A stretch of DNA of 64,000 nucleotides from Blattamonas nauphoetae (lineage: Eukaryota; Preaxostyla; Oxymonadida), in assembly GCA_033064195.1 (NCBI GenBank), contig JARBJD010000354.1, positions 1-64,000 on the forward strand, given 5' to 3'. The notes under the pieces are model-generated. The model saw nothing but the letters and a program-made list of their open reading frames with translations, had not been told where the DNA came from and searched no databases. Of this stretch, positions 47,201 to 58,047 are shown piece after piece. How positions within the stretch are numbered: position 1 is the first letter of the stretch; each line of letters begins with the position of its first letter. The position numbers were made by a program, and so were the translations under genes.

Positions 47201-50200
47201 CTACTTGATGCGAAGGACGTGCTTCATCTTCTCGAACAACTTCTGGTCTTGAATAGAAGCGTTTTCAGAGTCGAGGAACGAGGAATACGAGTGTGGGACT
47301 TTCATCTCGCGCAGTACATCCATCTCTCGCTCCATCTCACTCTCTGGCGCGTTTCCAGCCAGCAATGCTGACAGTTCGCGATCCACTTTTGTGACGTGTT
47401 CAGACAGCCATTGTGTGTAGAGCTGGATCAGGTTTTGGGCAAGTGCAGTGGGTACAGGTCGGTCTGCTCGGACGAACTTGGCGATGGAGAGTGTCTCCTT
47501 CTGCAACTTGCGGAGGTGCACAGAATGAGCTTTGTAGTGCCCGCGACGGTGTGCTCGCTGGACTTTGTATTTGACGACAATGGCTTCCTCGTCAGCGAAG
47601 GCGGAGAATGTTGACTTGACCAGAAGGGCAAGCACAGCGAGGAGAGTGCGTGCCTTCTCCTTTTGTTTTGCATCGTCTGGGTTGGACTGGACACCTTCTG
47701 TCTTCGTCATGAAGAAGTCGATCGCTTGCTGTAGAATCTCTTTAGTCTCGTCGTCGGAGATCTCGATCAGGGCTTCCACGGAAGGGATCACTTCCATCGT
47801 CTGGTCCATGCACCCACACGTCGCTGCGAGGGCTAGAAGAATCACCTTATGCTCGTGGTCAAATCGTAAACAGTCGCAAGTGTATTCCTCCTTCCACGCG
47901 GCCTGTCCCATTCCCGTTCTGTCTGCTGCGTCTGCCGCAGGGTCGATGTCTTTCAGTGCTTCTGTCCCGTTCGCCACTGTCGTCAAGAGGGATTTGGTGG
48001 GAACAATAAAGGCGAAGAAGGCGACACAAGCGAGGAAAAATGCGACTATGAACGAGATGATGAGGAGAATTTGGAATTCGCTGATGGTCTTTGTCATCTC
48101 GCTGATAACAGCTTCGAGGAGCATTTTGAACCCACCACGCAGATCGTACACGAGGAGAGAACCCATGATCTGAGAGGAGAGGACACAACGTGAGAGAAAG
48201 GGGGATCAGAAGGAGGAGAGTGGAGAGCATACCTGGACGTTCTCGTTGCTGAGTGGCATCCCGCTGTAGGGATTCGGTGCTGTAGCAATCATGCGGGCTG
48301 CCTCAATGTGCTTCAGGATGAGTGCCTGCAGTCCGCTGAAGTTTCCTGTTAGTCCATAAATCCGATTTTCCACTGCACAATCGGCTGCATCGAGGGGCAT
48401 GCATTCAGTTGACTGGGAGAGTGAAGAAAATAGCGTGTGATGAGAGAGAAATGAGATCGATGTAAGAAAGCGGACAGAACGAAGTGAAGATCGCATGGAG
48501 GAGTCAAACCTCGAACATCAGTGCGTTGACCGAGCTGCCCTTCTTCATCGTTGGTTCCACGGACAATCCGTCGAAGATTTGGTCGCCAGTCGGGATGACG
48601 TTTTGGGAGGAGGAACCCTGATTGGCGAGGATGTCGATAGCGTTGTAGTATGTGATCTGAAAACGAGTGAAAAGAGAGACGGAGGGATGGGTGGAGGAAA
48701 TGGGTCGCTAGAAGCGGAGGAGAGGATACCTCACTCGCGAGTAGTGCTTGGATCAGGCCCATGTCGGATGAGAGGTGTCTGCTGTCGATCCATGGTCCTT
48801 CTGCGTATGGGACGACGGTGTAGATGCCAGGAATCTCGTAGTTGATCGAGTTGGCGATACTCATCCCAAGTAATCCCATCTGCTCCGCCACGACACACTG
48901 TGAGAGGCGAGGGGAGAGAATATAAAACGAGAGAAAGCAGACTTTGTAAGCGGTGAGGATGACAGAGTTGTAGAACTTCACTGCGTTCTTACACGCAAAG
49001 TATGCAATCAGATAGAAGAACACGCCACCTGGAGAGAAGAAAGAGGAGAATGATGAAAAGACATGAGAAGAGGAGATGAGGTGATGGGGAGGAAAGGCAA
49101 ATGAGTTGAGAATGTGAGCACACCGCCAACGATAAGGATGATTCCAATCACAACGCGGACGTAGAAAGAGTTTGGGATGAAGTTAGACATTTTGTTGATT
49201 TTGTTGAGCAGATCAATCTGTTGCGGTGTCAGATCGTTTCTGTCCTTCTTCTTTTTCTTTTCTTTCTCTTCCTCCTCTGCCTTTTTCTTCTCCTCGGCCT
49301 CTCTCTTCGCTTTCTGCGATTTTGTCTCTTCCTTCTCGCCGTCTTTCAGCTCGTTCTTCTTCTCATCCTCGTCTTCTTCGTTCTCCTCTTCGTCCTGATT
49401 CTTCTTTCCCATCATTTCTGCAATCTGCTGAATCGACATGCCTTGCATCTGCATCATCGCAATCATCTGTGGGTTCATTCCTTGTGAAATCAGCATCATT
49501 TTCATTTTCTCATCGTCGTTCACCTGCCCTCGTTCAGAGTTTAGCTCCAGCTCCTCTTCGTTGAATCCAGCATCATCATTCGTTCCTTGTGTGTTGGTGT
49601 TCGACTGAGCTGTCGTTGTTCCAAAGCGTGTCGCGAGTGAGCTGTCCTCATCGTTTCCTTCTGTTTCATCCAGCCGAAGCTTCAGTCTGAGGACGTCATC
49701 CTTGCGAGCAGTTGCGATTTGGAAGAAAACTTCCCTTCGCTCTCGCTTGAGTTTGTTGATGGTCTGCACATACTGCACAATCAGGACGATGAGAGGGAGT
49801 ACAATCGAGGCTACTCCAACTGCGATGTCGATGTACTGCACGACCAACGACTGTTGTTCGGAGTTGTCGGTGAAAACCATGCACGCGGCCTTCATCTTCT
49901 CCGTCGCTGCCACTGGTCCGTTCATAATCACATAGTAGAGCTGGGCAGGGAGGCCAGGCCATTCCACAGTGTTCCAGAATCCTTCGTTGATGATGAGAGC
50001 AGCTACGTTGGCGATGTTGTTGACCAGGTCGATCAGGTTCATGTTCACGACTTGCGTCTCTGTCACACGCATCGCTGAGGCGGATCCAACTGTGATCTCA
50101 TTGTACGACGGTATGATGATGGGGATGTCTTCGAATTCCATCGTCGAAAATTCATTCGTCGCCGAAGCTTCTTTGTACACTTCGTCGAGTCCCTCGCCGA

Positions 50201-53124
50201 GCGTGTCTGCTCTCCTCCCGAACACTCTGTTGATGATACCGGTGCTGGGCATGAAGGTCACGTTCATGGTTTCCAGCTGTGCTTCTGAGTATTGTGAGCG
50301 GAGCATGAAGAAGTTGCAGTAGAGAACCATATCGAGGATGGACGAGATCATGTTTGCGAAGTGGCTGACCTGGTTGGTGGTGACACTGCACGCTGTGAAC
50401 GTCATCAGCACAACCACAAACATCGCCACCATGGCCCCGACAATCACAATCCCCGACATGATCACGATGGGGATGAACATGGGCAGGAGCGCTTTCTTGT
50501 CCTCGTCCAGCTGGAGAGTGGCGCCGGAGTGGTTCCTCTTCTTCTTCTTCTTTTTCTGCTGCCCACTCGACTGTCCAGCAATGCTCGACAGCTTGCTTCC
50601 TCCACTCACTCTGCTCATAGTTTCTGTCACTGTCGTGTCTTCTTCGATGATGTTCGCTTCTGTGAACATCAGCATCGCTGTGTCGTCGTCTCTGTAGATG
50701 TCTCTCAGCAGTGCCCCGTATCCTCTGATCACCTGCGCACTGTTTGGGTACTGGCGAAGGAGCAGCTGGTAAACATCTCGCGAGTCACGCTCGAATCCGA
50801 TTGCCTTGTCCAAGAAGAGCATGATTCGGTCCAAATCCATGTTTTCTTTGGAGAGGAGCAGATACGCTTGTTGGAGGTAGGCGCGGGACATGTCGTGTGC
50901 TTTCGTAGCTTTCGCAAAGTTCAGCTTGAACGACACGCCCTGTGAGTTCTGCCCGCCCTGGGCACTTGTTTTTCGTTCCATATCTCGCATCAGCGCAAAC
51001 ACAACCCATCGCTCGTGCAAAGAAGGCACACACTGGTTGGCTGTTCGGAGGCAGTCGCCCATCTTCATCTGGCTGTTGGTGTGGGAAAGATAGAAGAAAG
51101 CTGAGCAGATCCAAAGCTCGCATGAAGAGAGCATCTTCTTCTGAGCACTGCATAGGATCTGATCGGCAAGAGAAATGCACTCTCTGTTCTTCCTGCATTC
51201 TTTCTCGGTCAAGAACTTGATTGCTTCTTGCACCTGCCTTGCGTTGGTGTATTTCGGCACTTTTCGATTCACTTGCTCGCTCAGCAATTTGGACTGGAGA
51301 GACTGTCCTGCCATCGGCGAGCGAGGTGTAGCAGCCTGCGTGATTGGTGTTTGAGGAGAGAGCGATGGTCTCTTCCGCTGAAGCTGTTGGCCGAGGAGGG
51401 ACTGTTGTGGGGCAGCTTGGCCAGTCGATGTGGACTGGATTCGCGGTCCAGGAATGCCGAGTGGGTTGAGGTTGGGCTGGTACGAGGCGGAGGGAGTCGG
51501 CTCGGTGACGGTGATGGGAGGCGTGACGGACGGGACGACAGAGTTGGGAGGGAGAAGAGAAGGTTGCTGGTCCTCGTTCAGGTTGAGATTTTCCATCTCC
51601 ACACTCGACACAGACTTGTTGCTTCTGTTCGATTGTGACGGGAGGAGAAGGGACGTCTCGGGCTCATTCTTTTCGGAGCGTGTGCTTGGTGGGATGCTGA
51701 TCATCGGCTGCTCCACGGCAGGCGTGAGGGGGGATTTGCTCGACGAGGCACTCAGCGGAATTGAGGCCAAGTGATGTGGTGTGACCATCGGAGCCTGGTT
51801 CATCATTTGCCCAGAGAGAATGGCCGGTGCTTCGGCTGTCTCCTTCTTGTGAACGTATGGCAATGGCTCGCCTGGTCTTGTGGCCCATTGTGCGCGTGCG
51901 TAAGCGCGTGTTCCGAAGAATACGCCGACTGGAACGCCGAGGAAGGCGAAGCCCCAAACGACCCAGAGAACAGCATTGAGCCAGGTGATACTGTTGCCCA
52001 CAAAGGACCAGATCAATCCAAAAATATAGAAGACGGCGACATCCGCAAAGACGGCAGCAGAGACTGCATTTGAGACGGCGGAGTAAAACGGCAGGAGGAA
52101 GAAGGCGTAGAGGAACAGGCCAAGTGAAAGGACGAGTCCGGCAATGCAGACATATTGGGGAGTGGACTTGAGGAAGACCACAAGGAATGGCATGACAACT
52201 GACACCAACAAGACGAAGGTATTGAAGATGCCAGTTTGTGACGCAAATAGACCATCTTTGCGTGAATTAAAGGGAAATACAAAAAATCTGATAAGTAAGC
52301 CAAAGAGCACTAGAAAGACGAGCATGACAAGGCCAAGGACAAGATTCAACCACTTCATGCCGTCGTCGCAAGCCATCGCAACAAGGCCATCACCTCGCAG
52401 GCAATTCAATCCTCCAACAAAGACATTGATGGATGGCATGAAAAATGGATAGGCCATTAGCATTGATACGTATCGAATCAAGGCCGAGAGTTTTGATGGA
52501 ACTTGTTTCTCCGTCTTGACCAGAATGGTGGAGAGAATCACAAGGATCAAAGCGGCAAGTGTAAATGTTCCAAAAATAATGGTCATGACCAAAAGGAAGA
52601 GGTCATGGCTCCATGAAATGGAGAAATCAAGATATCTGGGAGATGAAGATAAGTGAAGATTCAGACTGAAAGATTCCATGGCCAACAGAAACAATGTTTT
52701 TGTGAAACGGAAACTTCCCCCAAACGACCGCAATCCCACTGAGGTTGAAGAATGTCAATCCCAGCCAGATAAAATAAAACAGATTGGACATGGGGCGTTC
52801 CTATTAAATAAGAGGTTTGACATCATGAAAATTTGCTAGAATAGATAAAATACCTTGTGGAGAGTATACACAGACGCGAAAAGTCTTGGATAGCAGGATG
52901 GAACGGTTGAGAGGATGATGATGAGAGAAAATGGCATACAATTCATCAATGGGGTTAAAACGGACAACGGTTAAAGCATTCGCTGCTGTTGACAGTGAAG
53001 ACACAGATCTTGCAACAGATTTCTGATCTTCGTCTTTTCCCGACATTAGGTTGAAAATGTGGATCTGGTCAATATTTAGTTTCTCGTATTGTCCGAAGTC
53101 TTCTAGATAGTTTGTGACTTTCAT
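47201..53124 (-). CDS. TmcB-like multi-pass membrane protein, eight exons
   Basis: Exons: 53124-52854, 52800-52740, 52665-49124, 49028-48943, 48897-48730, 48656-48510, 48412-48233, 48169-47201; all introns are GT-AG, 45-95 nt, and phases match to give 1,807 residues. The acceptor of exon 3 could instead be at 52636, also in frame. The N-terminal half has about ten hydrophobic helices. A long disordered region follows, then a helical repeat part (YPNSAQVIRGYGALLRDIY) typical of the TmcB family of large protist membrane proteins. Further membrane helices come near MFIPIVIMSGIVIVGAM, IAVGVASIVLPLIVLI, IIGIILIVGG-type and FQILLIISFIVAFF. A long acidic/lysine coiled coil lies before the last helices. 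TmcB-type proteins are thought to be membrane receptors or sensors. Part of exon 3 (50611-50929) has been copied into a transposable element at 55179. Confidence 0.85.
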
Positions 53125-53430
53125 TAGCCAAACAAACTGGTATATATTAGAAACTTATCGGGAATTTATGTGCAAACATACGTCAATTTCAACATAAAAC
53201 CAGAAATGAAGAGAAAGTCTAGTGAGCGAAAATAGATCATCGTAATACGGGGGGACGCATGCAGCGAAAGATCGTGCTGGTCTCAGTCATCCGCATTTCC
53301 GAGTAGAGAAACCGAACGAGTGAATATCAACGAAAGTCTTCCTTCAATCGTGAATCGGCATGGAATGAGAATGAAGAAGGGTAGATTGCGATGTGAACAG
53401 AATAAATGAAGATGATCGAATAGGGTCCTG

Positions 53431-54639
53431 CTAATCGACCTTTGATGCCGAGAAAGGAAGTTTTGGGTGTCTGTTGTGAGTGTCAATTTGGGTGGAGTGG
53501 ATAGATGGAGAAGAAGGTGTGAGAGATGGGGAGAGTTGAGTTGATTTTGGAGCGGCGAGATGGCGCGTTGGAGAGGGTTTTGAGAAAAGAGGAAGAGAGG
53601 GTTGAAGAATGGGTTGTGAGGTAAGTAACGATCCAGTATGAAAAAGAGGGGGAGGAAGTGGGAGCAATCCTTGTGGACTATCGATTGACCGGCGATTTTG
53701 GCGTTGTGGTGTGCTCTTTTGATCTTTCCTGACTGGATTCTGATTGGGGCCAGAATCTGCATCGACAAGGCACTCTTCTTCATCCTGCTCGTTTGAAGTG
53801 CTATCATCATCGTCAATGTCATTGCTGGACTGTTGGTTCCGGCCTCCTTTGGTTTTCATCATTCGTCTGAATTTGCGTCTGCGTCTCTGCCGTTCTCGTT
53901 CTTTAAGTTGGCGGTTAACTGAGCGAGTTTTTCGTTTCTTCGTCGATGAAAAGGTGCTGTCAGACTGAGTCGTTTCCGAAATATTGGCGGGGGACGTTGT
54001 TGAGAACGGCAGTTGGTCTCGACTCGATTGATTTGGTTCGAGCGCTAAACTTGTTTCTGATAGAGCAGGATTGGTGGGTTTGGCATCATCAAACCGACTC
54101 TCTTCGATCAGGCTGATTCGCATCTGCTCTGTTGTGTGATCGATAAATGAGAGAGGAAGAGTCATGGTGTGCTCAAATGGGGATGATTCTTCATCAAACA
54201 GCCTTGACGAGGAAGATTTTCCTTCAATTTCGAGTGATGTTCCAAATGGGGAGAACATAGACATCTGTGGCGATGTTGGTCCTGAGTGAACATGGTCGTG
54301 GATTGATTCAAATGACAGAAAAGATGAAAAAGAATTGGTACGGCTATTGTAAAAGTCAGGTGAGGCTGACTGCGAAATTATTTGTGGTTGATCACGTGGT
54401 CTCTCAAAATGTTCAAATGGGTTGAGTGAAAATTCGCTGTGAGGTGTCTTGGCTCGCGTAGGAGTAATCTGAGGGAAAGGAGGTGGTGAAAGTCCGAATT
54501 GATGTTGAAAGGACGATGGAGATTCAGGAAGTGTTGATTGGAGTGTCCAGTTCTCTGGCGAGGTCTGGGGAAATGACGACGGTTGAGAAAAATCGACAGG
54601 TGCCGTATGAAGCGAATCGAGAAATGGAGGAAGATTCAT
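53431..54639 (-). CDS. Disordered protein with a basic central region
   Basis: A 402-residue ORF from the ATG at 54639 to TAG-side stop at 53431. The first 210 residues are Ser/Pro/Phe-rich and disordered. A very basic helix follows (RQLKERERQRRRRKFRRMMK), then a run of Asp/Glu and a Pro/Ser/Leu tail. The basic helix could bind nucleic acid or act as a nuclear localisation signal; there is no leucine heptad after it, so it is not a clear bZIP. It lies upstream of the TmcB-like gene on the same strand, 306 bp away. No family was recognised. Confidence 0.55.
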   Translation of the reverse strand: MNLPPFLDSLHTAPVDFSQPSSFPQTSPENWTLQSTLPESPSSFQHQFGLSPPPFPQITPTRAKTPHSEFSLNPFEHFERPRDQPQIISQSASPDFYNSRTNSFSSFLSFESIHDHVHSGPTSPQMSMFSPFGTSLEIEGKSSSSRLFDEESSPFEHTMTLPLSFIDHTTEQMRISLIEESRFDDAKPTNPALSETSLALEPNQSSRDQLPFSTTSPANISETTQSDSTFSSTKKRKTRSVNRQLKERERQRRRRKFRRMMKTKGGRNQQSSNDIDDDDSTSNEQDEEECLVDADSGPNQNPVRKDQKSTPQRQNRRSIDSPQGLLPLPPPLFHTGSLLTSQPILQPSLPLFSKPSPTRHLAAPKSTQLSPSLTPSSPSIHSTQIDTHNRHPKLPFSASKVD

Positions 54640-55128
54640 TTGAATAGAAAAAAAATAGAGATCGGACTGATTAAGACACAACCTCTTTCCCTCAGGATTT
54701 GGTTTTTTGGCCCCATTTTTCTGAGTTCTTCAATCATAAAACAGTTGTCTTTTCTGAACTCAACTCTGAAATGATTCTTCTTGAGGATAAAGTAGATAAT
54801 TCTCCACACTGGACTGAGTGAGCCTTCTGGATCTGTCGGTTTTTTTAAGGTACTTTTATCTAAGGGTCAGATCAACAAAGTTTGAAGAATTGTGTTTGAA
54901 AACCAACTAAAATGTCTTAATATTTGCTAAACATGAATTGCAGACGAAGTCATCAACTTCAACATTCACAAGTCGTTAAGGCGTCGTTTCCAAACGCCAA
55001 AAACCCCAACATCCAATGGTTGAATGACGAGTGTCGCATTGAGGTGTACCAAAACAAGTTAATTTAGTTTATTCTTAGGCATGGGCAACTGTCACCAAAA
55101 AAACGAGACACTAACTCACCCTGTATTA
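54640..55128. other. AT-rich intergenic stretch
   Basis: No gene or element was recognised between the disordered-protein start and the left end of element D. It would contain the promoter of the minus-strand gene at 53431-54639. Confidence 0.6.
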
Positions 55129-55178
55129 TACTGGACTGACCGAGGTGACCGGTCACTTTTTTCGAAAAAGCACTGACG

Positions 55179-55497
55179 GTCAAGCTGAACTTTGCGAAAG
55201 CTACGAAAGCACACGACATGTCCCGCGCCTACCTCCAACAAGCGTATCTGCTCCTCTCCAAAGAAAACATGGATTTGGACCGAATCATGCTCTTCTTGGA
55301 CAAGGCAATCGGATTCGAGCGTGACTCGCGAGATGTTTACCAGCTGCTCCTTCGCCAGTACCCAAACAGTGCGCAGGTGATCTGAGGATACGGGGCACTG
55401 CTGAGAGACATCTACAGAGACGACGACACAGCGATGCTGATGTTCACAGAAGCGAACATCATCGAAGAAGACACGACAGTGACAGAAACTCTGAGCA
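55179..55497 (+). pseudogene. Captured TmcB-like exon fragment
   Basis: A 319-bp segment nearly identical, in inverted orientation, to 50611-50929 inside exon 3 of the TmcB-like gene. I see only two or so substitutions; one turns an Arg codon into TGA (at about 55382). It has no start, end or flanking exons, and it is cut off sharply on both sides within 60 bp of the left inverted repeat. It is a DNA copy of an exon interior, recently acquired by element D. Confidence 0.9.
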
Positions 55498-55990
55498 GCG
55501 AAAAGATGGTTTACTCCCATGTGGAAGCTTGATTCAATTTATCCAACCTTCGAAACTAAAAATTAGCGTGATTCTAAGAAATTGATGACATCGAAACACT
55601 TCTGAAAGTATTTTTGGATGATCATTCACGTTTCTCACGAAAAACTGTAAAAATAGTATATCTGTGAATGTTTGAGAAAACAAAAATCACAGCTAATCGT
55701 TGTGTTGTGAATTCAAGTGGAGAAATAGGTGCTGATCACTCCAAAAATGGTTCATTCCGTTGGTGGCTGAATCACCTGTTTCTCCATCAACTCCCTCGCC
55801 TCTTTCACCTTCTTCTCTTGCTCTTCTTCCCTCTTCTATCTCACACCCAGCTTAAACTGGTCACACATAATCACATCGCTCAATCGGTCGAGAGAGGTGA
55901 GCGGAATGCAAGTCTGAACATATCATGAAAATGATGACAAGATAACAAGAAATAAGAATAAGGATGAAGAACATACCGATCCAACTTTCT

Positions 55991-57132
55991 TCAGTCGATC
56001 CTTCTTCGATTGTGCGCCCTTTTTCTGCTCTTCACAATATTATAACGAAATTTGGTGGACATCCACAACAGCAGGGAAGCTCTGCGGCCATTTAGCGGGA
56101 AGATTAAAGTGGGGCATCGCTGAGCTTCCAGTTTGTCCTGAAGCACCAATAGTCGACCTGCTGTGGGAGTTCGGAGAGGCAACTGATGCTTTCCGTCCGC
56201 CGGCAGATGCAGGCGAGCCAAAAGGAAAGGCGAGGTTGTGGAGAGCTGATTGCACAGGTTGGAATGGAGCTTTCAGCGAAGTAGCTGGCGGGGGTGTGGC
56301 GAGTGGAAGAGAAATCTTGAACTCGTTGGGGAAGCGTGGGATCTCGACATGGTGGAAGGTTGATGACCACGCTTCAGTGATAAACACATTTGGCGAGAAT
56401 AGAGACACGATGATCAGAAGTGGGGGTGTGGATGATGTGAGTGATGTGAAGGTGGACGGATCCTCAACAAGGAACGCTGGATCTCCATTGACAACTGGAA
56501 GTTCGGCTTCTTAGGCAAAAAATTGAATCCGGAAGACGATGTATCTGGCGTCTGTGAGATCGACGGTGAGGGGAGTGAAATAGAGAGTATGGAAGGGCGG
56601 GACAGAGGAGAGGGATTTTGGGGGAATATACGAAGTAATGAAGCGAGGAAGCTTGGTTAATCTGGTTTTTGAGTCCTCAGACTGGAGATAGTTGATAAGA
56701 GAAGTAGAAAGACGAAGGTTGAGAAAGATGATGGAAAAGAGGACAAAAGACAAACATAGTCCACTTTAAGACTTTTGTTGATCTCTTTCTTTTCGGATAT
56801 CTGTCCCTCGTGGTCAGGAACCCCTTTTTCCTTGACCTCTCTTTCACGCATGCGATCATCAACAATTCCCTCTGCCCATGTTTCTTGAAGGAAGATGAGA
56901 TCGAGACAGAGGCTTCCTTGTAGTTTATCTGCTTTGTTTCGTTCTGAAGATGAGTAGAATGACATGATAATGTGAGAAGAGTCAACAAACCGATTATCTG
57001 GATCAGTTTCCCCATTCCATCGCTCATATATTCATTGTCTTTGAAGAGGAATAGGTCAACATTTGTCAGTTTTTTCAGGTTGTCCGGTTTCGCTAAGGAA
57101 GGAAAATGTGGTTTGAGAAAAAAGTGAACCAT
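55991..57132 (-). pseudogene. Captured multi-exon gene fragment, unidentified
   Basis: Minus-strand coding blocks separated by intron-like segments. One block (about 56945-56760) is Lys/Glu-rich (DRMREREVKEKGVPDHEGQ). It is preceded by a TCTTCAG acceptor and followed by a GTTTGTC donor. The next block (about 56690-55995) starts after ATCTCCAG and contains RYIVFRIQFFA followed by an in-frame TAA at about 56512 and then coding-like sequence (ELPVVNGDPAFLVEDPSTF). The internal stop and lack of ends suggest a decayed or partial captured gene. No family was recognised. Confidence 0.45.
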
Positions 57133-58047
57133 ACCTTGAGGCTGATCAATATCTCCCCCCTCTCAATAAGGGAACAACAGTATCATAGAAAGACGTGAGG
57201 AACGGTCCAGAGTTCTGGAAGTGATCGCTCAGTTCTTGTGAAATTGGTTTCAGGGCCTTCTTGTCGTCACTGGTCATCACTTTTGAAGCAACCATGACCA
57301 AAGAGACATTTGGTTGCTGGTCAGGATCAACAGAGAATAGTATTCAGGAGAGTGTTGTGAGAAGTTCTGTATTGGAGAAGACAAGGAAAACAAGAAGGAT
57401 CATTAATCAGATCTGGTCAGTGAAAGATCAGAAAGAAAGAATGAAGAGAACGTGTAAATGGAACAAAAATGATGATATCAGACTTCTTGTTGTCCGTAGT
57501 CAGACATGTATGTCACGCGATGGGTGTTGTGATGTCTCCACTCGTTTGTTGTTCCCTCCTCTCCAACTTCTCCAAATCAACCGTATAGTTTAAATGGACT
57601 GTTTCACATTCCCAATTCTCGTTTTGATGAAGATCAAGATCAGATAGGTCGGTTATGCATCCAATGTTTCGCTACATGACTGATCTGACCCTTAGAAGTA
57701 AAGACGACTGACCCTGACCGAGCCCAAGGGCTCGGTCAGTCCAGTATACCCCGTATGTCCACAATAAGAGGAATCCAGACCAAAAAAGCAACTATTTCTC
57801 TCGACCATTGCAGCAGAAATAATTGTCACCTCAATATTATGGTTTTTCCTCTTAGAACCTCGTTCACAATCTCCTGTCTCTTTCAATCAAGTTTCTTGGT
57901 ATTTCTTTCACGTTTCACACTATTTTTGAGAGATAATAGTGGCGTCACCAATCGGTGTCCTGTCACCAATCGGTGCTTTTTGCTTGAAAGGTCACTATGG
58001 GTAAAACTAAGACAAAAATAATGTTTTCGAATTCTCCTCCCACGCGA

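Larger units (their letters stand above)
55129..57746. mobile_element. Element D: TIR element carrying host gene pieces
   Basis: Perfect 16-bp inverted ends TACTGGACTGACCGAG (55129-55144 and 57731-57746, complement) flanked by TA on both sides, 2,618 bp apart. A 12-bp palindrome GTGACCGGTCAC sits just inside the left end, and a CCGAGCCCAAGGGCTCGG hairpin inside the right end. No transposase was found. The interior holds a 319-bp copy of the TmcB-like gene and exons of another unidentified gene. This is the layout of a Pack-type non-autonomous element of the Tc1/mariner type (TA duplication). Confidence 0.75.

Noticed and set aside
49177-51774. Plus-strand hydrophobic and Arg-rich ORFs within the TmcB-like gene
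   Set aside because: They are antisense to a well-supported eight-exon minus-strand gene.
53283-53822. Alternative minus-strand ORF overlapping the disordered protein
   Set aside because: It overlaps the 402-residue ORF in another frame, lacks a clear start context and has composition expected of a shadow.
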